This document shows positions 58,098 through 64,000 of a stretch of DNA of 64,000 bases, piece after piece; position 1 is the first letter of the stretch, and each line of letters starts with the position of its first letter. The stretch is from Mannheimia glucosida (GTDB lineage: Bacteria; Pseudomonadota; Gammaproteobacteria; Enterobacterales; Pasteurellaceae). The stretch covers positions 1,984,001-2,048,000 of the forward strand of contig NZ_CP176502.1 of NCBI RefSeq assembly GCF_046267875.1, read 5' to 3'. The position numbers were made by a program, and so were the translations under genes. The notes under the pieces are model-generated. The model saw only the letters and a program-made list of their open reading frames with translations. It did no database searches and was not told the DNA's origin.

Positions 58098-58985
58098 TTA
58101 TTTTGTCGGTGCTTGCATAAAGCGTAAGAATTCGCTGTTTGGCTTTAATAACATCATATTATTTTGACCTTCGGCAAAGCTATCTTCATAGGCTTTTAAA
58201 CTACGAATAAAACTGTAAAATTCCGGCTCGTTACCAAATTTCTCTGAATAGAGTTTTGCAGCTTGAGCGTCACCTTCACCTCGCAAGGCTTGGGCAGTTT
58301 TGTTCGCATTTGCCAAAATCAGCACCACTTTTTTATCCACTTCGGCACGAATTACCTCTGCTTTCTCATTACCTTGTGAGCGGTGTTCACGAGCAACCGC
58401 ATCACGCTCGGCACGCATACGTTGGTAAATTGAAGAAGAAACTTCATTTGGTAAGTTGATTTGCTTCACTCGCACATCAACCACTTCAATTCCTAAACGC
58501 TCTGCTCCATCTTCACCGGCATTCAGCGCTTTTTGGGCTCCTGCCATTAACTCACCACGAGAGCCGGATACAATATCTTTAATGGTTCGAGAACCAATCT
58601 CGGAACGCAGACGATCCCCTACCTTACGGCGTAATAAATCCGCCGCTTTTTGGTAATCACCACCAGTAGAGGTATAAAATTGGCCAAAATCACTGATTCG
58701 CCATTTTACATAGGAGTCCACTAATAAATCTTTTTTCTCGACTGTTACAAAACGATCTTCTTGTCCGTCCAAAGTTTGAATACGAGCATCCAATACCTTT
58801 AAGCTGTCGATAAATGGTACTTTAAAGTGAATCCCCGGTTCATATACCACCACTTTTTGATCGCTATCACGATGAACTTTGTTAAAACGTAACATAATGC
58901 CACGCTCGCCTTCATTTACAATGGTGATTGCCTGTAGCACAACAAAAGCAACTACAGCAAGTATAGGTACTAATAATCTACGCAT
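58098..58985 (-). CDS. hflC: FtsH regulator HflC
   Basis: A 295-residue membrane protein: N-terminal helix (MRRLLVPILAVVAFVVLQAI) and SPFH/band 7 domain (INEGERGIMLRF, GIHFKVPFIDSLKVLDARIQ, LVDSYVKWRI). With HflK it forms the cage that controls FtsH proteolysis. Starts 2 bases after the hflK stop; the pair is an operon. Confidence 0.96.
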   Translation of the reverse strand: MRRLLVPILAVVAFVVLQAITIVNEGERGIMLRFNKVHRDSDQKVVVYEPGIHFKVPFIDSLKVLDARIQTLDGQEDRFVTVEKKDLLVDSYVKWRISDFGQFYTSTGGDYQKAADLLRRKVGDRLRSEIGSRTIKDIVSGSRGELMAGAQKALNAGEDGAERLGIEVVDVRVKQINLPNEVSSSIYQRMRAERDAVAREHRSQGNEKAEVIRAEVDKKVVLILANANKTAQALRGEGDAQAAKLYSEKFGNEPEFYSFIRSLKAYEDSFAEGQNNMMLLKPNSEFLRFMQAPTK

Positions 58986-58987
58986 GA

Positions 58988-60211
58988 TTAAAATCTCCCC
59001 TTACGAGTTGGTTCTTGTTGTTCTGCTTGCTGCGGCTGAATTTGTGTTCTTGACTGTACTTGCGGCTGAACAACTTGTGGTGTAACTACTTGTGCCGCTG
59101 CAGGCTGCTCCGCTTTTACTGCCGATGAAGAATTCATTAGCTTATCTAAAGGCAATACATTCAAATTATTACCGTTTGAATCCATCACCACTTTAGGCGT
59201 GTTTTTCATCACTTTTTCCATTGTCTGGATATATAAACGCTCACGAGTCAACTCTGGAGAGGCTTTATATTCAGGTAATAATTGACTCAAACGTTCAACT
59301 TCCCCTTTTGCATTCAACACAACGGCTTCTTTATAGGCTTGAGCCTGTTCAATTGTACGCTGTGCCTGACCACGCGCAATCGGCTCTTCACCTCTTGCAT
59401 AAGCTTCTGCTTCACGAATTAAGCGTTGCTCATCTTCTTGTGCTTTGATCGCATCATCAAAGGCAGCTTTCACCTCTTCAGGCGGTCGTGCATATTGGAA
59501 GTTTACGTCTGTTACCAATAACCCCATATCATAAGTTTTGATAATATCACGCAATGTGGACCACGTTCTTTCACGTACGGTTGCACGCCCAGTAGTTAAA
59601 ATTTCGTCCATCGTCATATGACCAATCACATAACGCAATGCACTATCTGTAGCTTGTTTTAAGCTGTCATCAGGATTGCTTACACTAAACAAATATTTAG
59701 CCGGATCTTCCACACGATATTGAACCGTCATTTCCACCTGCACCATATTTTCATCTTGTGTCAGCATTGAACCGCTTGTATTAAGCTCTGAAACACGTTC
59801 CACATTTACTCTGGTGACAGAATCAATAAAAGTCGGCTTCCAGTTCAACCCAGGCATTACGATACTATCGAGTTTCCCTAAACGAGTAACTACTCCACGC
59901 TCAGCCTCTTGTACAGTATAAAAACCGGAACCAGCCCAAACGATTGCAGCAAGACCTAAAACAACAGGTAGGAATTTACCGAAACTTGCAGTAGGTTGAT
60001 TTGAACTATTATTAGACCCTTTTCCACCACCCATTTTTTTTAATAAACTGCTAAATACTTCTTCTAAATCAGGGGGCTGTTGTTCATTCTGTTGATTATT
60101 GGCCGGCTCTTGTTGTGAACCTTGTTCTTGTTGCTCAGGCTTTGGCTCAGCTTTTTTCTGCCCCGGTTTACCCCAAGGATCTTGCTGATTGCCTGATTCA
60201 TTCCACGACAT
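58988..60211 (-). CDS. hflK: FtsH regulator HflK
   Basis: A 407-residue SPFH protein. Start MSWNESGNQQDPWGKPG fits E. coli HflK; a longer reading adds ten residues without support. A Gln-rich N-terminal cytoplasmic tail, one transmembrane helix near residue 75-95 (FLPVVLGLAAIVWAGSG), then the SPFH domain (VQEAERGVVTRLGKLDSIVMPGL, MVQVEMTVQYRV, RYVIGHMTMDEIL). It forms the HflKC complex with HflC. Confidence 0.96.
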   Translation of the reverse strand: MSWNESGNQQDPWGKPGQKKAEPKPEQQEQGSQQEPANNQQNEQQPPDLEEVFSSLLKKMGGGKGSNNSSNQPTASFGKFLPVVLGLAAIVWAGSGFYTVQEAERGVVTRLGKLDSIVMPGLNWKPTFIDSVTRVNVERVSELNTSGSMLTQDENMVQVEMTVQYRVEDPAKYLFSVSNPDDSLKQATDSALRYVIGHMTMDEILTTGRATVRERTWSTLRDIIKTYDMGLLVTDVNFQYARPPEEVKAAFDDAIKAQEDEQRLIREAEAYARGEEPIARGQAQRTIEQAQAYKEAVVLNAKGEVERLSQLLPEYKASPELTRERLYIQTMEKVMKNTPKVVMDSNGNNLNVLPLDKLMNSSSAVKAEQPAAAQVVTPQVVQPQVQSRTQIQPQQAEQQEPTRKGRF

Positions 60212-60337
60212 AAATATCTCCAAAATAAAATCGAATCGCACTTTAAAGCTTAGAATGCAAGTTAGTGATTGTACCTATTTAGTAAGCTTTTGACTAGGTT
60301 TATCTGAAACAAGCGGTCTTTTTTCACTATTTATTTG

Positions 60338-60366
60338 CAAAAAAATAGGGCGATAAATTCGCCCTA
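60338..60366 (-). terminator. Terminator of trxA
   Basis: Stem AGGGCGA (60347-60353) with TCGCCCT (60359-60365), T run (TTTTTTT) on the minus strand. Confidence 0.8.
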
Positions 60367-60381
60367 GTATTGCTCTTAAAA

Positions 60382-60711
60382 TTATAATGCTTGTTTGATA
60401 AATTCAGCCATTTGTACGTGCGGAATTGCACCAACTTGCTGGGCAATCACTTCACCATTTTTGAATAATAGTAAAAATGGAATGCTGCGTACGCCAAATT
60501 GTGCTGGTACAGATGGATTTTCATCTACGTTCATTTTGACAATTTTTACTTTACCATCAAATTGTGCATCAACAGATAAATCGTCAAGTACGGGGCCGAT
60601 CATACGGCAAGGACCACACCAAGGCGCCCAGAAGTCTAATAATACCGGTACATCTGATTTTAAAACATCTTGTTCAAATGTAGCATCTGTTGTATGAATG
60701 ACATTGCTCAT
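60382..60711 (-). CDS. trxA: Thioredoxin 1
   Basis: A 109-residue thioredoxin with the active site WCGPC at residues 31-35, the cis-proline loop GVRSIPFLLLF near 75, and a full thioredoxin fold. It is the main cytosolic disulfide reductant. Length matches E. coli TrxA (109). Confidence 0.97.
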   Translation of the reverse strand: MSNVIHTTDATFEQDVLKSDVPVLLDFWAPWCGPCRMIGPVLDDLSVDAQFDGKVKIVKMNVDENPSVPAQFGVRSIPFLLLFKNGEVIAQQVGAIPHVQMAEFIKQAL

Positions 60712-60909
60712 AAGTTTATCCTTAAATATTAAATTAAAAAAAGAAACGCCCTAACTGGCAAGTTAAGGCGAACAGTTGTGTATAAGATAGAGATTAATCT
60801 ATAAAATTTCAAGCAAGATTTACCAATTACACCAATAAATATTTGCATAGTGCGATTTTATTATCTCTTCAATTAAAAGTAGAAACGGGCTATATCTAAA
60901 CAACTGCAA

Positions 60910-60938
60910 CAAAAAGGGCTAATCACTAAGATTAGCCC
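60910..60938 (-). terminator. Terminator of ompW
   Basis: Stem GGGCTAATC (60916-60924) with GATTAGCCC (60930-60938); TTTTTG follows on the minus strand. Confidence 0.8.
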
Positions 60939-60957
60939 AACTCGTTCTCAACAATAA

Positions 60958-61635
60958 TTAGAACTTCACCCCGAAACCGGCAAATAGGACAACCGGATCA
61001 AGTTTTACTTTTACTTCGTGATCTGCACCTGCTGCTTTAAATTTTGCGGTTGTTTTAATGCGTGTGTACCAAGCTGCCGCGTTGAAGTAGATGTTATCGG
61101 TTAATTGTACATCAACACCTAGGTTTGCTACCGGTCCGAAAGAATGTTTTTTTACACTTAAGTCAGTAACAGCAGGGCTAACTGATTTAGCGTGGTAGAA
61201 GCGAGTGTAATTTAAACCTGCACCAACGTAAGGTTTTACTTTTGCAGTTGGCTCAAAGAAATAGTATTGGGCATAAAGGCTCGGTGGTAATTGTTTTAAG
61301 ATAACAACTCTATCCAAATCTACTTCTGCACCTGATTCTAAAACTTTGGCTTTGGCATTAATTTTATGAGAGAAAGGGGTTGCACCTAATAACTCAATAC
61401 CCACATTATCGGCTAACATATAAGTTGCAGTTAAGCCTAACTGAGTATTGTTTTTCACTTCTAAATCTACATCAATACCTGTCGCTGCTTTTGATTTTGC
61501 ATCTGAACTTGAATTTGCCTTAACATGCACCGCACCGGCACGGAATATCACATCACCTGCTTGATGTGCCACCGCAGTTCCAGTTAATAATGCCCCACCT
61601 AAAATAATTGCTAAAGTTGATTTTTTCATTTTCAT
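60958..61635 (-). CDS. ompW: OmpW family outer-membrane protein
   Basis: A 225-residue eight-stranded beta-barrel. Signal peptide ends near AVA (residue 23); mature start HQAGDVIFRAGAVHVKANSSS. Family motifs: LGLTATYMLADNVGIELLGATPFSHKI, LKQLPPSLYAQYYF, KPYVGAGLNYTRF, and a C-terminal barrel strand ending VLFAGFGVKF with the terminal Phe. OmpW channels small hydrophobic compounds and is linked to anaerobic and stress responses. Its upstream region holds FNR- and CRP-like sites. Confidence 0.95.
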   Translation of the reverse strand: MKMKKSTLAIILGGALLTGTAVAHQAGDVIFRAGAVHVKANSSSDAKSKAATGIDVDLEVKNNTQLGLTATYMLADNVGIELLGATPFSHKINAKAKVLESGAEVDLDRVVILKQLPPSLYAQYYFFEPTAKVKPYVGAGLNYTRFYHAKSVSPAVTDLSVKKHSFGPVANLGVDVQLTDNIYFNAAAWYTRIKTTAKFKAAGADHEVKVKLDPVVLFAGFGVKF

Positions 61636-61710
61636 ATCCTCAAAAATAATTAGAATACCTATAATGAGGTAAGCTTTAGCGAAGTGTAAATGAAATGAAA
61701 TAGAAATGAA

Positions 61711-61724
61711 TTGATATTTATCAA
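61711..61724. promoter_or_regulatory. FNR-like box
   Basis: TTGATATTTATCAA, a perfect TTGAT-N4-ATCAA, centred 82 bases upstream of ompW. Confidence 0.7.
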
Positions 61725-61769
61725 ACTTTTAACACAAAGATACCCAACAAGAGTTATTTTATTTATTTT

Positions 61770-61785
61770 TGTGATCTTTTTCACA
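61770..61785. promoter_or_regulatory. CRP-like site between ompW and clpB
   Basis: TGTGATCTTTTTCACA, a perfect TGTGA-N6-TCACA. It could act on either divergent gene. Confidence 0.65.
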
Positions 61786-61791
61786 TTTTTA

Positions 61792-61819
61792 CTTGAAAAT
61801 TGTTTACCAAGCTCCATTT
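61792..61819 (+). promoter_or_regulatory. Sigma-32-type promoter of clpB
   Basis: CTTGAAA (61792-61798), 13 bases, CTCCATTT (61812-61819): close to the heat-shock consensus CTTGAAA/CCCCATNT. Confidence 0.7.
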
Positions 61820-61883
61820 AGTGTTTCAACAAGAGATGTAAATAAAAATTTACACTTTCTAAACTCATTGTAAGGAGAAAGAA

Positions 61884-64000
61884 ATGAATTTTGAAAAAAT
61901 GACCACAAAACTGCAAGAAGCCTTGGCTGAATCACAGTCGCTTGCAGTAGGAAAAGATAATCCGTACATTGAACCGGCACATTTGCTCTATGCATTGTTA
62001 AAACAAGAAGGTGGCTCGATTGCCTCTTTGTTTACCACATTAAATGTTGATGTCCCGACTTTAATTCGTGAATTACAACAAATTTTAGACCGCTTGCCGA
62101 AAGTTCAAGGCGGTAACACCCAAGTTTCACAACAGTTGGTCAGACTGTTAAATCAATCAGACAAGCTGGCACAACAATTCGGCGACAGCTTTATTTCATC
62201 AGAACTATTTGTTCTAGCTGCACTTGATGACAATGGCGACTTGGGGAAACTATTTAAACAATTTGGCTTAAACAAGGAAAAACTAACACAAGCCATCAGC
62301 CAAATTCGAGGAGGAGACACAGTGAATAATCAAAATGCGGAAGATACCCGCCAAGCACTCAAAAAATATACGATTGATTTAACCGAAAGAGCCAAAGCCG
62401 GTAAATTAGACCCGGTTATCGGACGTGATGAAGAAATTCGCCGTGCGGTGCAGGTATTACAACGCCGTACCAAAAATAATCCGGTGTTAATTGGTGAACC
62501 CGGCGTGGGGAAAACAGCGATTGTAGAAGGCTTGGCACAGCGTATTGTAAACGGCGAAGTGCCGGAAGGCTTGAAAAATAAACGAGTACTTTCGCTGGAT
62601 ATGGGAGCGTTGATTGCTGGGGCGAAATATCGTGGTGAATTTGAAGAGCGTTTAAAAGCGGTTTTAAATGAACTGGCGAAAGAAGAAGGGCAAGTCATTC
62701 TCTTTATCGATGAAATTCACACGATGGTCGGAGCAGGTAAAACTGACGGGGCAATGGACGCCGGCAACTTATTAAAACCAAGCCTTGCCCGTGGTGAATT
62801 GCACTGTGTGGGGGCTACAACCCTTGATGAATATCGCCAATACATTGAAAAAGATGCCGCCCTTGAACGCCGTTTCCAAAAAGTATTGGTGGACGAGCCA
62901 ACAGTTGAAGATACGATTGCGATTTTGCGTGGTTTGAAAGAACGTTATGAAATCCACCACCACGTTCAAATTACCGACCCGGCAATCGTAGCGGCAGCAA
63001 CGCTTTCACACCGCTATATTTCCGACCGCCAGTTGCCGGATAAAGCGATTGACTTAATTGATGAGGCGGCAAGTAGCTTGCGTATGGAAATTGACTCCAA
63101 ACCTGAGCCGCTAGATAAACTGGAACGCCGTATTATTCAACTCAAATTGGAACGCCAAGCGTTACAAAAAGAGGAAGATGAAGCCAGCCGCCAGCGTTTA
63201 GCCAAATTAGACGAAGAGATGGCAGCGAAAGAGCGCGAATATTCCGAGCTGGAAGAAATCTGGAAAGCAGAAAAATCCGCCTTACTTGGCACGCAGCATA
63301 TTAAATCGGAGTTGGAAAATGCTCGCATTGCGATGGATCAGGCTCGCCGTGAAAACGATTTCGAGAAGATGTCGGAATTGCAATATGGCGTGATTCCAAA
63401 CTTGGAAAAACAGTTACAAGCGGTCGAAAATGGCGAAAAAAATGCAGATGCTCAGCTCCTCCGTACTAAAGTCACTGAAGAGGAAATTGCTGAAGTGCTT
63501 TCCAAAGCAACCGGCATTCCTGTTTCTAAAATGATGGAGGGTGAGAAAGAAAAACTGTTGCGTATGGAAGAAGTGCTACACACTCGGGTTATCGGGCAAA
63601 ACGAAGCTGTTGATGCGGTGGCAAATGCAATTCGCCGTAGCCGTGCAGGGCTTTCCGACCCAAATAAACCGATTGGTTCATTCCTGTTCTTAGGCCCGAC
63701 CGGTGTGGGTAAAACCGAATTAAGCAAAACCTTAGCCAATTTCTTGTTTGACGATCCTGATGCAATGGTGCGGATTGATATGTCTGAATTTATGGAAAAA
63801 CACAGCGTATCCCGTTTAGTGGGTGCACCTCCGGGATATGTCGGCTACGAAGAAGGCGGCTACTTAACCGAAGCCGTTCGCCGCCGTCCATATTCGGTGG
63901 TGTTACTTGATGAAGTGGAAAAAGCTCACCCTGATGTGTTCAACATTCTACTGCAAGTGCTTGATGACGGACGTTTAACCGATGGACAAGGCAGAACGGT
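61884..64000 (+). CDS. clpB: Disaggregase ClpB (5' part, runs off the window)
   Basis: About 705 residues before the window ends. N-domain (1-145), NBD1 Walker A GEPGVGKTA near 205 and Walker B LFIDEIHTMVGAG, the coiled-coil middle domain (about 400-520), NBD2 Walker A GPTGVGKTELS near 605 and VRIDMSEFMEKHS. ClpB works with DnaK to dissolve aggregates. An internal GTG at 62322 (codon 147) with GAGGAGGAG upstream matches the E. coli start for the N-truncated ClpB80 form. Strong AAGGAGA before the main ATG and a sigma-32-like promoter upstream. Confidence 0.97.
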   Translation, partial: MNFEKMTTKLQEALAESQSLAVGKDNPYIEPAHLLYALLKQEGGSIASLFTTLNVDVPTLIRELQQILDRLPKVQGGNTQVSQQLVRLLNQSDKLAQQFGDSFISSELFVLAALDDNGDLGKLFKQFGLNKEKLTQAISQIRGGDTVNNQNAEDTRQALKKYTIDLTERAKAGKLDPVIGRDEEIRRAVQVLQRRTKNNPVLIGEPGVGKTAIVEGLAQRIVNGEVPEGLKNKRVLSLDMGALIAGAKYRGEFEERLKAVLNELAKEEGQVILFIDEIHTMVGAGKTDGAMDAGNLLKPSLARGELHCVGATTLDEYRQYIEKDAALERRFQKVLVDEPTVEDTIAILRGLKERYEIHHHVQITDPAIVAAATLSHRYISDRQLPDKAIDLIDEAASSLRMEIDSKPEPLDKLERRIIQLKLERQALQKEEDEASRQRLAKLDEEMAAKEREYSELEEIWKAEKSALLGTQHIKSELENARIAMDQARRENDFEKMSELQYGVIPNLEKQLQAVENGEKNADAQLLRTKVTEEEIAEVLSKATGIPVSKMMEGEKEKLLRMEEVLHTRVIGQNEAVDAVANAIRRSRAGLSDPNKPIGSFLFLGPTGVGKTELSKTLANFLFDDPDAMVRIDMSEFMEKHSVSRLVGAPPGYVGYEEGGYLTEAVRRRPYSVVLLDEVEKAHPDVFNILLQVLDDGRLTDGQGRT

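Overview
The window is a stretch of a Pasteurellaceae chromosome (gamma-Proteobacteria) interrupted by one complete-looking lambdoid prophage. The family call rests on the host gene set and on many copies of the ACAAGCGGTC uptake signal core, the 'Apl' type used by Actinobacillus, Mannheimia and Bibersteinia rather than the Haemophilus AAGTGCGGT type. I cannot name the species from the sequence alone.

Left host segment (1-18.6 kb): a small lipoprotein; mutT, secA and a short secM-like gene on the minus strand; a dciA-like gene and an NlpE-type lipoprotein; tRNA-Ser(GGA); bolA and yajG; the wreck of a type II toxin-antitoxin pair; rsmE-yqgE-ruvX in an overlapping operon; a TqsA-like permease; a tandem glycine riboswitch ahead of an AGCS amino-acid symporter; a thermonuclease; csdA; pfkA; a YwiC-like membrane protein; thiI; folD; then tRNA-Pro(TGG) and tRNA-Arg(TCT).

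Prophage (18,556-56,470, about 37.9 kb): it is integrated in the 3' half of tRNA-Arg(TCT) and flanked by a perfect 49-bp direct repeat. Order: integrase and excisionase-like gene; a leftward early operon (frameshifted C5 methyltransferase, Com plus a truncated adenine methylase, small proteins, a protein with an RNA-polymerase alpha-CTD-like domain, SSB); a left operator/promoter with an rrn-like boxA leader; cargo genes (a CRP-site-linked secreted protein and an Abi/HEPN-like protein); a CI-type repressor and Cro across a right operator; Rha/KilA-C regulator; an O-like initiator containing iterons; Dam-family methylase, DUF968, RusA, a Q-like antiterminator; two exported-protein genes; a late promoter-terminator pair; holin, P1-Lyz-type SAR endolysin, Rz/Rz1; HNH nuclease, terminases, HK97-type portal, protease and capsid; head-tail connectors; and a lambda-type tail set with a G/GT-style -1 frameshift, tape measure, M, L, K, I and J. 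It reads as a siphovirus with an HK97-like head and lambda-like tail.

Right host segment (56.5-64 kb): purA, hflC-hflK, trxA and ompW on the minus strand, and the start of clpB on the plus strand, running off the end. The ompW-clpB intergenic region carries FNR-like, CRP-like and sigma-32-like sites.

The most notable items are regulatory: a SecM arrest peptide variant with an 11-bp hairpin over the secA ribosome binding site; two matched sets of three TTAAG-N4-CTTAA operators; an rrn-style antiterminator in the phage early leader; CRP boxes in front of prophage cargo genes; a Com/methylase start-codon hairpin; and a phage-borne alpha-CTD-like domain.
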